Shown here: one piece after another, positions 8,474 to 17,070 of the stretch | How positions within the stretch are numbered: the first letter of the stretch is position 1 | How the letters are laid out: every line of letters starts with the position of its first letter | NCBI RefSeq assembly: GCF_036013525.1 | Contig: NZ_CP107853.1 | Coordinates: forward strand, 9,672,001-9,736,000 | Direction of reading: 5' to 3' | Length of the DNA: 64,000 nt | Source of the DNA: Nonomuraea sp. NBC_00507 | GTDB lineage: Bacteria > Actinomycetota > Actinomycetes > Streptosporangiales > Streptosporangiaceae | Translations under genes and position numbers: made by a program | Notes under the pieces: generated by a model | What the model was told of the DNA's origin: nothing | The model's input: the letters and a program-made list of their open reading frames with translations, nothing else | Databases searched by the model: none

Positions 8474-10008
8474 GTGAGATCTCCGTACGGCGCGAGCAGG
8501 ATGCGAGCCGGAGCCAGGACTGGCAGCGACTGGCGCGCCGCAGCCTGGGGGCGTCGGCGGTCAAGTCATCGGTGTTCGTGGTGCCCGCCGTGCTGGGGCT
8601 CGTCCGGTTCCTCACCACTCGGGATTGGCCGGTCGCCGGCGTCGTGGCGGTGTGTGCGGGGGCCGCGGTGCTGATCGTCGCCGGAGTGCTGGCGTACGAC
8701 CTGATCAGGTTGCGCACGACCCGCTGGCGCCTGACCGGCGACCGGCTCGAGCTGCGCTCGGGCATCGCCGTGCGGCAGCGCCGCTCGATCCCGCGCGATC
8801 GGGTGCGGAGCGTGGACCTGCGGGCCGATCCGGTGCTGCGAGCGTTCGGGCTGACCGTGGTCAAGGTGGGCACGGGCGAGCGCTCGGCCGGGGACGACGA
8901 GCTCCGCCTGGATCCGCTGACCAGGCACGACGCCGAGACGTTGCGCCGTGCGCTGCTGCCCGGCGCCGTCGCGGGGCCGCAGGCGGACGCGCCTCTGGCG
9001 GAGCTCAAGTGGTCGTGGATCACCTACGCGCCGCTGTCGGTGTGGACGTTCACGGGCGCGGCGGTCGTGCTGGGCCTGGCCTACAAAGGGCTCGACACGA
9101 TCGGCGTCAAGGTGCTCACCACAGAGGTCGCCGCGGGCCTGTGGAGCTGGGTGACCGCGCGGCCGCTGGTGACCGTCCCCCTGCTGGTCGTGGCGAACGC
9201 CGCCGTTGGGGTGCTGGGGGCCGTGCTGCTGTTCGCCGAGTCGTGGGGGCGTTACCGGCTGGAACGTGAGCCGGGGCGGCTCCGGCTACGCCGCGGCCTG
9301 CTGACCGCCCGGTCGCTCACGATGGAGGAGCGTCGCCTGCGGGGTGTGGAGATCAGCGAGCCGCTGCTGCTCCGGCTGGGCGGCGGGGCGCGCGTCAAGG
9401 CCATCGCCACCGGGCTCGGCAAGGCCGGCGAGAACGAGACCGAGGACGTCGCCGCCCTGACCCCGCCACTCCCCCGCGCCGTCGCCGGCCACCTCGCCGC
9501 CGAGATCGCGCGTACGAACCTCCCCGCCCCGGCGGGGCTCGCGGCACATCCCCGGGCGGCCAGGCGCAGGCGGATCAGGCGGGCTCTGGTGACCGTGCTC
9601 GTTCTGGCGGCGGTCGCGGCCGCCGTGTCGTCGCTGGTGCCGTGGGCGTGGGTGCGGGCCTGGGTCTGGGCGGCGCCCGCCGTGGCTCTGCCGCTCGGGT
9701 TATGGCTGGCCGCGGAGAGCGCCAGGAGCCTCGGGCATGCGCTCGCCGGACGTCATCTGATCACGCGGACCGGCGCCGTGGTCCGGCGTACGGTGGCGCT
9801 CGACCGCGCCGGCATCTCCGGCTGGACCATCACCGAGTCGCTCTTCCAGAGGCGCCACGGCCTGTTGACGGTGTCGGCCACCACCGCCGCGGGCGACGGG
9901 CGCTACGACGTCGTGGACGTCGGTCGCGGCGACGGTCTGGACCTGGCCTCGTGCGCGGTGCCGGGCCTGCTGGAGCCCTTCCTGGACCGCTCAGCACGCA
10001 ACACGTGA
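8470..10008 (+). CDS. PH-domain membrane protein with repeated bPH2 domains (YdbT-like)
   Basis: The protein is 512 aa. It contains three bPH2-like modules, each preceded by a pair of transmembrane helices: about residues 30-170 (RRSIPRDRVRSVDLRADPV), 195-330 (SLTMEERRLRGVEISEPLL) and 375-500 (TVALDRAGISGWTITESLF). It matches the YdbT partner of the small YdbS-like protein encoded just upstream (ATGA overlap). The PH modules probably face the cytoplasm and form a membrane complex with YdbS; the ligand is unknown. Confidence 0.85.
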   Translation: MSEISVRREQDASRSQDWQRLARRSLGASAVKSSVFVVPAVLGLVRFLTTRDWPVAGVVAVCAGAAVLIVAGVLAYDLIRLRTTRWRLTGDRLELRSGIAVRQRRSIPRDRVRSVDLRADPVLRAFGLTVVKVGTGERSAGDDELRLDPLTRHDAETLRRALLPGAVAGPQADAPLAELKWSWITYAPLSVWTFTGAAVVLGLAYKGLDTIGVKVLTTEVAAGLWSWVTARPLVTVPLLVVANAAVGVLGAVLLFAESWGRYRLEREPGRLRLRRGLLTARSLTMEERRLRGVEISEPLLLRLGGGARVKAIATGLGKAGENETEDVAALTPPLPRAVAGHLAAEIARTNLPAPAGLAAHPRAARRRRIRRALVTVLVLAAVAAAVSSLVPWAWVRAWVWAAPAVALPLGLWLAAESARSLGHALAGRHLITRTGAVVRRTVALDRAGISGWTITESLFQRRHGLLTVSATTAAGDGRYDVVDVGRGDGLDLASCAVPGLLEPFLDRSARNT

Positions 10009-10020
10009 CGGAAAAGAAGC

Positions 10021-10132
10021 GAGCCGCGTGATCCCTTTGGTTTGCCCATGCCCCTGTACTGGACAAACGCGGATCGCGCGGCTCAAGTGCTTGCAGACAT
10101 AACGGTATTTGTCTCACTTGCAACCCGGTTGC
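10021..10132. terminator. Three nested or tandem hairpins in a convergent spacer
   Basis: A 64-base imperfect hairpin spans 10021-10084: GAGCCGCGTGATCC pairs with GGATCGCGCGGCTC (one G/T mismatch), and inside it GTTTGCCC pairs with GGACAAAC. It is followed by a second dyad (AAGTG...AGACA with TGTCT-CACTT, 10085-10119) and a third (GCAACC-C-GGTTGC, 10120-10132). The spacer lies between convergent genes, so a bidirectional terminator is the simplest reading, but no U-tract follows. Confidence 0.5.
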
Positions 10133-10198
10133 AGCCTCATTAACCGCTGATGCGGAGCACTGGTCAGGAGGACGATCCGCGAGGGGCGCCGCCCCCGC

Positions 10199-11752
10199 CT
10201 AGCTGCCGGCCGGCTGCTTGTCCAGCTCCGCCATGTACGCCCTGGCCAGGGTGAGCGCGCCGCCCAGCGCGTCCTTCTCGGTCATGAGCTTGACCGTGGG
10301 CGAGTTCGTCGCCTCACCCTCGGGCCGCTGGTGCCCCGAGTAGTCGACCCGCACGACGACGGCGCCCTTGCGCATCAGCACCGTCCCGGAAGAGGCCGAG
10401 ACCTCGCCCCGCCCCCTGGTCTGGACGAACTGCCGGTAGGCCTGCTCTCCCAGCCCTTCGACGTCGGTGACCTTGCTCCAGGTGATGCCACCCATCGAAC
10501 TCTCCGCCATATGGCGGTCGCCGCCGCGCTGGCTGGCGTAGTAGCCCTTGGCCGAGGCCTCGTCGACGCCGCCCGCCCGGTTGGTGAACCGGTGCACGGT
10601 GATCAGCGCGCTGCGGATCTTGATGATCCCCTCGCCGCCGGACAGGTTCTTGTTGAGCCAGCGGCACTCGGTCTGGTTGTCGGCCCCGATCGTGGTGCCG
10701 CGGGCCCGCGTTTCCGGATCGGGCACCAGCCGGGTGGCCACCTCCGTCAAGGCGCCGCAGTCGGCGGGGAACGAGGGCAGGACGGACGGCGAGGGCGTCG
10801 GCGGAGCGCTCGTCGCGCTCGGGGTCTGCGACGGCTCCGGCTGGGCCAGCACGTCGGGGTTCTTCGCCTGCCAGGCGGCCGTGCCCTTGGCGAAGTGCGC
10901 GATCAGGCCGCTCACCTCGCGGATCGCGTTTTCCTCGGTGATCGCCTGCACGGTGTCGTTGGACAGCATCTGCGCGTCCTTGCGCTGCTGACTCGCCTGG
11001 TATCGGAGCTCGATCGTCATGTCACCGACCCGGGCGTGCGCCTTGCCGAAGGCGTACCAGCTCAGCTTCTTGTCCCGGGTCCAGGTGTATTGGGCGAATG
11101 CGCCCTCGCCCACGCCCGGGATGTCCTTGACCGGGGAGTTGTACATCCTCTCGCCGGGGTCCAGGGTCGGCTTGGCGGTTTCGGCGTATTTGCCGCCGCC
11201 GTAGTCGATCTCGTAGGAGTTTTGGGCGAGCGACCTGCCGGTCCTGGCGCCCTCGCCCTTCCACTGATCGATCTTGACGTCGATCTCGCGCTCGCGCCGG
11301 AACTCCCCGAACGAAATGTTTCGGTTCACCCAGTTGCAGGAGAACGTCACCGTGGTGTCGGACTCTCTGGAGGACTTGGTCACGGTCGCCTCAGGCACGA
11401 GCCGGTCGACCTCCTCTTTGGGCAGCATGGCGCACACGTCCGGCCCCTTCGCTCCGCCCGCCGGGGACTGGGACGACGCCGGCTGCCCGGTCTTGGCGGG
11501 AAACCACGAGCCGTAGACCTTGCCGTACACCAGATAGGCGCCCACACCGCCGGCCGCGACCAACACCACCAGCGCGGCGGCCAGCGTGGGCAGCAGCCAG
11601 GCCGGCCGACGCCGCGTCGGCGGCGGAGGCGGGAACGACGGCGGCAGGTATGGCGCACTCGGCATGGTCGGAGGCGGTCCCTGCGGCTCGAACGGCCTTC
11701 CCGGCACCTGGTAGGGGGTGGTCGGCGGCTGGTGCTCGCTACCGGGATTCAC
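10199..11752 (-). CDS. Membrane-anchored protein with two DUF3558-like ectodomains
   Basis: The protein is 517 aa. It has a proline-rich cytoplasmic N-terminus (1-47), one transmembrane helix (about 50-72), and two extracellular repeats that each begin with a Cys-containing segment and later show a second Cys before Trp: DVCAMLPKEEVDRLV...SCNWVN and DCGALTEVATRLV...ECRWLN. A Pro/Ser/Thr linker joins them. The same Cys...Cys-x-Trp pattern, as in DUF3558 lipoproteins, forms the C-termini of the two kinases encoded upstream on the same strand. This suggests a shared envelope ligand or a phosphorylated partner. The function is unknown. Confidence 0.75.
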   Translation of the reverse strand: MNPGSEHQPPTTPYQVPGRPFEPQGPPPTMPSAPYLPPSFPPPPPTRRRPAWLLPTLAAALVVLVAAGGVGAYLVYGKVYGSWFPAKTGQPASSQSPAGGAKGPDVCAMLPKEEVDRLVPEATVTKSSRESDTTVTFSCNWVNRNISFGEFRREREIDVKIDQWKGEGARTGRSLAQNSYEIDYGGGKYAETAKPTLDPGERMYNSPVKDIPGVGEGAFAQYTWTRDKKLSWYAFGKAHARVGDMTIELRYQASQQRKDAQMLSNDTVQAITEENAIREVSGLIAHFAKGTAAWQAKNPDVLAQPEPSQTPSATSAPPTPSPSVLPSFPADCGALTEVATRLVPDPETRARGTTIGADNQTECRWLNKNLSGGEGIIKIRSALITVHRFTNRAGGVDEASAKGYYASQRGGDRHMAESSMGGITWSKVTDVEGLGEQAYRQFVQTRGRGEVSASSGTVLMRKGAVVVRVDYSGHQRPEGEATNSPTVKLMTEKDALGGALTLARAYMAELDKQPAGS

Positions 11753-11799
11753 GAAGACTCCTGGGGTTGCCCTGACTTGCGGGAGAACATGCTAGTCAC

Positions 11800-11815
11800 G
11801 CACCTTGCAAGGTGC
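11800..11815. promoter_or_regulatory. Perfect 16-bp palindrome upstream of the double-ectodomain gene
   Basis: GCACCTTGCAAGGTGC reads the same on both strands. It lies 48 bp before the start of the leftward gene beginning at 11752 and 20 bp after the end of the kinase gene. It could be an operator or the stem of an attenuator hairpin. Confidence 0.4.
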
Positions 11816-11834
11816 TTGCGGCTCACGATCGGCA

Positions 11835-13262
11835 TCACTTCGGGATGGCCGCGGCCACCAGGCGGGCGGCGGCGATGGCCGTCTCCTTGTCCGCCGGCTT
11901 CGAGGCCGGCACGTCCTCGCGATGCCAGACCACTTCGCCCAGCAGGTTACTCGTCCGGAAGAGGACGATGCTGTCGGATCGTCCGCTTTCCGCGGAGTTC
12001 AGATAGAAAGTGAACGAGTTCTGGATGAACGCCGACTCCCCCGCGCCCTTGACGTCGGTGACGTCCCCCCGGTTCTCTCTCTCGTGCGTGCCCTCCGCGG
12101 CGGCGCGCGTGACCTTCTCGCTGGCGAAACGCCGCTCGGCCACCCGAGGGCCGCCGAGGTCGCCGTCGGGACGCTCCGCCCAGACCCGCACGATGAGGCG
12201 GCGTTGGGGCTTGTCGCGAATGACCCACTCGCACTCGCCCGGCCTGCTCGCACCGCGCTTGGGCGTGCCCTTCACGAGCCGGGCGGCCTGGGCGTCGCTC
12301 ACGAGCTTGCACGGGTCGGGCGCCTGGGCGAATCTGCCGGTCTCCGGCTCGACGCGGAGCGCGGCGGCGGCGTACCAGCCGCCCGCGCCCAGCGTCACGA
12401 CGGCGGCGAGCACAGCGACGGCCGGCCACCAGCGGCGGCGCCGGGGTGCCGTGGCGGCGGGCTGGGCGCGCAGCGCCTGGCGAATCTGCGGCGCGGTGGG
12501 CCGCACGGCGGGGTCCTTGGCGAGCATGGCCATCAGCAGGCCGCCCAGGTGGCGGCCCGCCCGCATCGGGAAGGGCGGCTCGTGGAGCAGCACCGCCGCC
12601 GCCACCGCGGCCGGCAGGTCCCGCTCGAACGGCGCCCGGCCCTCCACTGCGGTGTACAGGCTCGCGCCGAGCGACCACAGGTCGGACGCCGGGCCCGAAG
12701 GCTGCTCGTTGAGCCGCTCCGGGGCCATGTAGCCGGGCGAGCCGCCGCTGCCGAACTGGCCCCGCCCGCCCATCGGGGCCGCGATGCCGAAGTCGGTGAG
12801 CATGGCCGAGCCGTCGGAGTCGAGCAGGATGTTCGCCGGCTTGACGTCCTGGTGCAGCATGCCATGCGCGTGCGCGACCTCCAGCGCCGAGAGCACCTGC
12901 AGCCCCACCTGGGCCACGAACTCGGGCGGCAGCGGCCCCCGCTCCTTGATCAGCTTGTCGAGCGAACGGCCGGTGACCAGGTCCATGATGATCCACGGCT
13001 GGTCGCCTTCGAGCACCACGTCGTGGACCAGGACGATGGCCGGGTCGCGCAGCCGCCCCGCCGACCTGGCCTCGTGGATGGCCCGGTCGGTGAACTGCGC
13101 GCGCTCGGCCGGGTTGAGCCCCTCCGGCACGCGCACCTGCTTGACGGCGACCTGCCGGTCCAGGATCTCGTCGATGGCCCGCCACACGGTGCCCGCGCCG
13201 CCCTGTCCGAGCCGCTCGATCAGCCGGTAACGGCCTGCCAGCAGGTAGAGGTCATGCGGCAT
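11835..13262 (-). CDS. Membrane Ser/Thr protein kinase (PknB-type) with DUF3558-like ectodomain
   Basis: The protein is 475 aa. Kinase residues 10-270 show the glycine loop GQGGAGTVW, Lys41, the catalytic loop HQDVKPAN (137-144) and DFG (157-159). The usual HRD Arg is Gln, so this is a non-RD kinase that may not need activation-loop phosphorylation. A transmembrane helix lies at about 281-302. The ectodomain begins DPCKLVSDAQAARLV and has the partner Cys in GECEWVI. It overlaps the upstream kinase gene by 11 bases, so the two are co-transcribed. The substrate is unknown. Confidence 0.9.
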   Translation of the reverse strand: MPHDLYLLAGRYRLIERLGQGGAGTVWRAIDEILDRQVAVKQVRVPEGLNPAERAQFTDRAIHEARSAGRLRDPAIVLVHDVVLEGDQPWIIMDLVTGRSLDKLIKERGPLPPEFVAQVGLQVLSALEVAHAHGMLHQDVKPANILLDSDGSAMLTDFGIAAPMGGRGQFGSGGSPGYMAPERLNEQPSGPASDLWSLGASLYTAVEGRAPFERDLPAAVAAAVLLHEPPFPMRAGRHLGGLLMAMLAKDPAVRPTAPQIRQALRAQPAATAPRRRRWWPAVAVLAAVVTLGAGGWYAAAALRVEPETGRFAQAPDPCKLVSDAQAARLVKGTPKRGASRPGECEWVIRDKPQRRLIVRVWAERPDGDLGGPRVAERRFASEKVTRAAAEGTHERENRGDVTDVKGAGESAFIQNSFTFYLNSAESGRSDSIVLFRTSNLLGEVVWHREDVPASKPADKETAIAAARLVAAAIPK

Positions 13263-14751
13263 GGCGCAACGCCTGCTCGCTCGCCTGTGCCGCTTTCAGG
13301 GCCGACTGCTTGATGTCCTCGTCGGTGGGCCGGTCGGCGATGGTGGCGTATTCGACGCTCACCACGAGGTTGGCCAGCCGGTAGTAGACGTGGGCCGAGA
13401 GCATCCGCCCGGTGGGGCCCGTCAGCTCGAAGGCGAACGCCTCCTCCCCCACGCCGGTGATCTGGCGCACCGGCGTGCGTTTGACCGTCATGGAGTCCTT
13501 CACCCCGATCTCCGGCCATTTCCACTGCAGCTGGTCGAACTTCGACCAGTGGCGCTTTTGGTTCTGAAACAGCCTGCGGGCGCTGGCCGGGGTCATCGAC
13601 CAGGGGTCCACCGTGTCGGAGTCCTTCTGCACCTGCAGGCCCACGCCGGTGCGGGAGATCGGCCAGCCGCACTTGGGGCCCACGCTGTCGGCGCCCGGCT
13701 GGCCCTTGGGCGGGCTCTGCGTGCGCAGGAGCAGGCCGGCCTCCTCCTGGTTGATCAGCGTGCACACGTCCATCGGCGCGGTGAACGCCGCCGGCGCCCC
13801 GCTGTCCATGCTCCTCAGCACGAAGAAGCCGCCGGCCGCCACGACCACGACGGCGGCCGCCGTGGCGATCCACGCCACGGCCCGGCCGCGCTTCCTGACC
13901 GGACTGGGCGCGGTCGTCTCCTGGCCGGCCGGCACATGGGGCAGCGGGCCGCCGGCGGCGACCTGCCTGAGCGCGGGCACGATCATCCGCGGGTCCGGCC
14001 GGGCCTCCGGGTGCTGCGCCATCAGGGCGCTGATCAGCGGCCCCAGCGGGCCGGGCGCGACCGGCGGCGGCTGCGTCAGCGTGTCGCGTACGCGCTGGGC
14101 CGCCGACCCCTCGTAGGCGGCGGCGCCCGTCACCGCGGTGTAGAGCGTGGCCCCGAGCGACCACAGATCGCTGGCCGGGCCTCCGGGGTGGCCCTCCAGC
14201 CGCTCGGGCGCGATGAACCCGGGCGAACCGATCATCAGCCCCTGCTCGGTGAGCGTGGCCTGGCCTTCCTGCCGGGCGATGCCGAAGTCGGTGAGCACTA
14301 CCCTGCCGCTCTCGGTCAGGAACACGTTGCCGGGCTTGACGTCGCGATGCTGCATGCCCTGCGCGTGCGCGACGGACAGCGCCTCCAGCACGTCCGCGCC
14401 GATCCGCGCGGCGTAGTCGGGCGGCATGGGCCCGAACTCGCGCACGGTGTCGGCGAGCGTGCGGCCCCGCAGCAGCTCCATAACCAGCCACGGCCGCTCG
14501 TGCTCGACCACCACGTCGTGCAGGGCCACGATGCCCGGGTGGCGCAGCCTGGCGGTGGCCTGCGCCTCGCGCACGGACCGCTTCACCGAGTCGGCCCGCT
14601 CCTTGGGCGACATGCCCTCGGGCAGCATGAGCTCCTTGACCGCGACGTCGCGGTCAAGCATCTCGTCCCTGGCCAGCCACACCGTTCCCATGCCACCAGC
14701 GCCGAGAGGGCGCTGGAGTGCGTAGCGGCCGGCAAGTCTTCCCGTGGACAC
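13252..14751 (-). CDS. Membrane Ser/Thr protein kinase (PknB-type) with DUF3558-like ectodomain
   Basis: The protein is 499 aa. Kinase residues 8-265 have GAGGMGTVW, Lys39, HRDVKPGN (135-142), DFG (155-157) and APE (181-183). The transmembrane helix is at about 292-313. The ectodomain starts at Cys330 (DVCTLINQEE) and carries the second Cys in PKCGWPI. It is the first gene of the leftward run of two kinases plus the double-ectodomain protein. It starts with GTG 14751 and is divergent from the nuclease gene at 14827, with a possible TAGTTA -10 box about 14 bases upstream. Confidence 0.92.
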   Translation of the reverse strand: MSTGRLAGRYALQRPLGAGGMGTVWLARDEMLDRDVAVKELMLPEGMSPKERADSVKRSVREAQATARLRHPGIVALHDVVVEHERPWLVMELLRGRTLADTVREFGPMPPDYAARIGADVLEALSVAHAQGMQHRDVKPGNVFLTESGRVVLTDFGIARQEGQATLTEQGLMIGSPGFIAPERLEGHPGGPASDLWSLGATLYTAVTGAAAYEGSAAQRVRDTLTQPPPVAPGPLGPLISALMAQHPEARPDPRMIVPALRQVAAGGPLPHVPAGQETTAPSPVRKRGRAVAWIATAAAVVVVAAGGFFVLRSMDSGAPAAFTAPMDVCTLINQEEAGLLLRTQSPPKGQPGADSVGPKCGWPISRTGVGLQVQKDSDTVDPWSMTPASARRLFQNQKRHWSKFDQLQWKWPEIGVKDSMTVKRTPVRQITGVGEEAFAFELTGPTGRMLSAHVYYRLANLVVSVEYATIADRPTDEDIKQSALKAAQASEQALRHAA

Positions 14752-14826
14752 AAAGGGAAGGGTAACTAATGATCAAGGGGGTTGGTTATTCGATCCTGTC
14801 GGTCGGTCTCTCTATGGTCTTGGTTC

Positions 14827-16551
14827 GTGGACGCGGTACAAGGCACTCTCGACGAACTCGGCACTCCGCTCAACGAGGTCACGTTCGTCGTGTTCGACCT
14901 GGAGACGACCGGCGGCGCCCCCAATGAGGACGCCATCACCGAGATCGGGGCGGTCAAGGTGCGGGCGGGCGAGGTGCTGGGCGAGTTCTCCACGCTGATC
15001 GATCCCGGGGGGCCGATACCGCCGTTCATCTCCGTGCTGACCGGGATCACCGACGCCATGGTCATGGCCGCGCCGCGGATCGAGGCGGTGCTGCCGAGCT
15101 TCCTGGAGTTCATCCGCGGGGCCGTGCTGGTGGCGCACAACGCCGGGTTCGACACCCGTTTCCTCAAGGCGGCCTGTGCCGCGCACGGCTATCCCCCGCC
15201 CGCCAACCCGGTCGTCGACACCGTGGACCTGGCGCGGCGCGTGCTGACCCGCGACGAGACGCCCAACGCCAAGCTGGCCACGCTCGCCAGATTCTTCCGC
15301 AGCCCGGTCGAGCCGTGCCACCGGGCCCTGCAGGACGCCAGGGCCACCGTGGACGTGCTGCACGGGCTGATCGGGCGGGCCGGCTCGTTCCAGGTGCACA
15401 CGCTGGAGGAGCTGAAGTCGTTCGTCCGCGCCCCCACGCCCGAGCAGCAGCGCAAGCGGCACCTGGCCGAGTCCGTGCCGCACGCGCCCGGCGTCTACCT
15501 CTTCGAGGACGAGCGGGGCGAGGTCCTCTACATCGGCAAGAGCACCAACCTGCGCAACCGCGTGCGCTCCTACTTCACCGCCAGCGAGACCCGGCCGCGC
15601 ATCCGCGAGATGATCGGCATCGCCGAGCGGGTGCGCCACATCGTCTGCTCCACCTCCCTGGAGGCCGAGGTCAGGGAGCTGCGCCTGATCGGCGGCGCCA
15701 AGCCCCGCTACAACCGGCGTTCCCGCTTCCCCGAGAAGGTTCTCTGGCTCAAGCTCACCGCCGAGCCCTTTCCCCGCCTGTCGATCGTGCGCGAACTGAA
15801 GGACGACGAGGCCACCTACCTCGGCCCGTTCACCAGTGCCCGGCTGGCCGACGACGCCCGCATCGCGCTGCACGAGGCCGTGCCACTACGCCAGTGCACC
15901 CAGCCGATCAGCCTGCGCACCCGGCGCGCGGCCTGTGTGCTGCACGAGATGGACCGCTGCGGCGCGCCGTGCGAGGGCCGGGAGAGCCCGGAGGAATACG
16001 CCGTCCACGTCGAGAGCGCCCGCCGCGCCATGACGCTCGACGCCACGCCCGTCTTCACCGCCGTTCAGGCCCGCATGGAGCGCCTGTCGGTCGAGCAGCG
16101 CTACGAGGAGGCGTCCGTGGACCGCGACCGGCTGGCCGCGTTCGTCCGCACGGCGGCCCGCATGCAGCGGCTGAGCTCCCTCACCCGCATCCCGCAACTG
16201 GTCGCCGCCAGCCCGGCGTTCGGCGGCGGCTGGGACGTCCACGTCGTCAGATACGGCAGGCTCGCCGCCGCCGGTGTCCTGCAGAAGGGCGTTCACCCCA
16301 CCCCTTTCGTGGCCTCCCTGACGGCTACGGCCGAGGTCGTCATCCCCGGTCCTGGCCCGGTCCACGCCGCCAGCGCCGAGGAGACCGAGTGCATCCTGCG
16401 CTGGCTGGAATCGCCGGGCGTGCGACTGGTGGAGGTGGACGGCGTGTGGAGCCTGCCCGCCCGGGGCGCCGCCCGCCACAAGGCCCGCATCGACCTCGCC
16501 TACCGCCATCTCGACCAGGGACGTGGCCGCGAGGGGCGGCCTTTGCGGTAA
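14827..16551 (+). CDS. DEDDh exonuclease fused to UvrC-like GIY-YIG nuclease (Rv2191-type)
   Basis: The protein is about 574 aa. Residues 18-180 are a DnaQ-like 3'-5' exonuclease (VVFDLETTG motif I, HNAGFDTRF motif II, HRALQDARATVDVL motif III with the DEDDh His). Residues of about 200-285 are a GIY-YIG domain (PGVYLFEDERGEVLYIGKS), followed by a UvrC-like region with Cys pairs (CVLHEMDRCGAPCEG). Such fusions are known in actinobacteria; M. tuberculosis Rv2191 also lies next to trpD and ctaE (recalled). A role in DNA repair or end-processing is inferred. The start is uncertain: GTG 14827 places the exonuclease at a normal distance. Confidence 0.9.
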   Translation: MDAVQGTLDELGTPLNEVTFVVFDLETTGGAPNEDAITEIGAVKVRAGEVLGEFSTLIDPGGPIPPFISVLTGITDAMVMAAPRIEAVLPSFLEFIRGAVLVAHNAGFDTRFLKAACAAHGYPPPANPVVDTVDLARRVLTRDETPNAKLATLARFFRSPVEPCHRALQDARATVDVLHGLIGRAGSFQVHTLEELKSFVRAPTPEQQRKRHLAESVPHAPGVYLFEDERGEVLYIGKSTNLRNRVRSYFTASETRPRIREMIGIAERVRHIVCSTSLEAEVRELRLIGGAKPRYNRRSRFPEKVLWLKLTAEPFPRLSIVRELKDDEATYLGPFTSARLADDARIALHEAVPLRQCTQPISLRTRRAACVLHEMDRCGAPCEGRESPEEYAVHVESARRAMTLDATPVFTAVQARMERLSVEQRYEEASVDRDRLAAFVRTAARMQRLSSLTRIPQLVAASPAFGGGWDVHVVRYGRLAAAGVLQKGVHPTPFVASLTATAEVVIPGPGPVHAASAEETECILRWLESPGVRLVEVDGVWSLPARGAARHKARIDLAYRHLDQGRGREGRPLR

Positions 16552-16568
16552 CCCGCTAGAGTTGCTCC

Positions 16569-16856
16569 ATGGTCACGGCTATCGTCCACATCAACGCCGA
16601 GGTAGACCGGATCACGGAGGTCGCCGAGACGATCGCCGAGATCGACGGCGTCAGCGAGGTCTACTCCATCACCGGCGAATACGACCTCCTTGCCATGGTC
16701 CGCGTCCCGGCCTATGAACAAATCGCCGAGGTCGTCCCAGGAAAGATCAACAAGGTCCAGGGCGTCCTGCACACGGAAACGCACATCGCCTTCCGCGCCT
16801 TCAGCAAACACGACCTGGACGCGGCCTTCTCCATCGGCTTCCCGGAAGCCGACTGA
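16569..16856 (+). CDS. Stand-alone Lrp/AsnC ligand-binding (RAM) domain protein
   Basis: The protein is 95 aa and consists only of the alpha-beta RAM domain of Lrp/AsnC regulators (VTAIVHINAEVDRITEVAET...GEYDLLAMVRV), with no DNA-binding HTH. Single-domain versions are common in actinobacteria and archaea, where they form oligomers that bind amino acids and may modulate partner regulators. It sits 17 bases after the nuclease gene and is convergent with the qcr operon. Confidence 0.88.
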   Translation: MVTAIVHINAEVDRITEVAETIAEIDGVSEVYSITGEYDLLAMVRVPAYEQIAEVVPGKINKVQGVLHTETHIAFRAFSKHDLDAAFSIGFPEAD

Positions 16857-17009
16857 CCGCCTGCCTCCTCCTGGTGCCGCATTGACCACGGAGCAGGCCC
16901 AGAATGCGCTCCGTCACGGCGAGCAACCCGTGAGCCTTCACGACCGGCCATGACGGACGGCAAGGGTTTACGGCGTGTGCGGTGACGCTGGGCGACCGTA
17001 AAAATGAAA

Positions 17010-17050
17010 GACACCGGCCCCGGCGGAAAGATCCGTCCGGGGCCGGTGTC
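17010..17050 (-). terminator. Rho-independent terminator of the qcr operon
   Basis: GACACCGGCCCCGG (17010-17023) pairs perfectly with CCGGGGCCGGTGTC (17037-17050) across a 13-base loop. Read leftward the stem is followed by TTTCATTTTTAC, a U-rich tail. The right arm is partly made of the duplicated qcrB 3' end. Confidence 0.85.
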
Positions 17051-17070
17051 ATCAGCGGGCCGGTGTCATC
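17041..17070. repeat. 17-bp-period duplication of the qcrB 3' end
   Basis: GGCCGGTGTCATC occurs at 17041-17053 and 17058-17070. The second copy contains the real qcrB stop (TCA on the plus strand, 17066-17068); the first places another at 17049-17051, out of frame with it. Confidence 0.65.
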
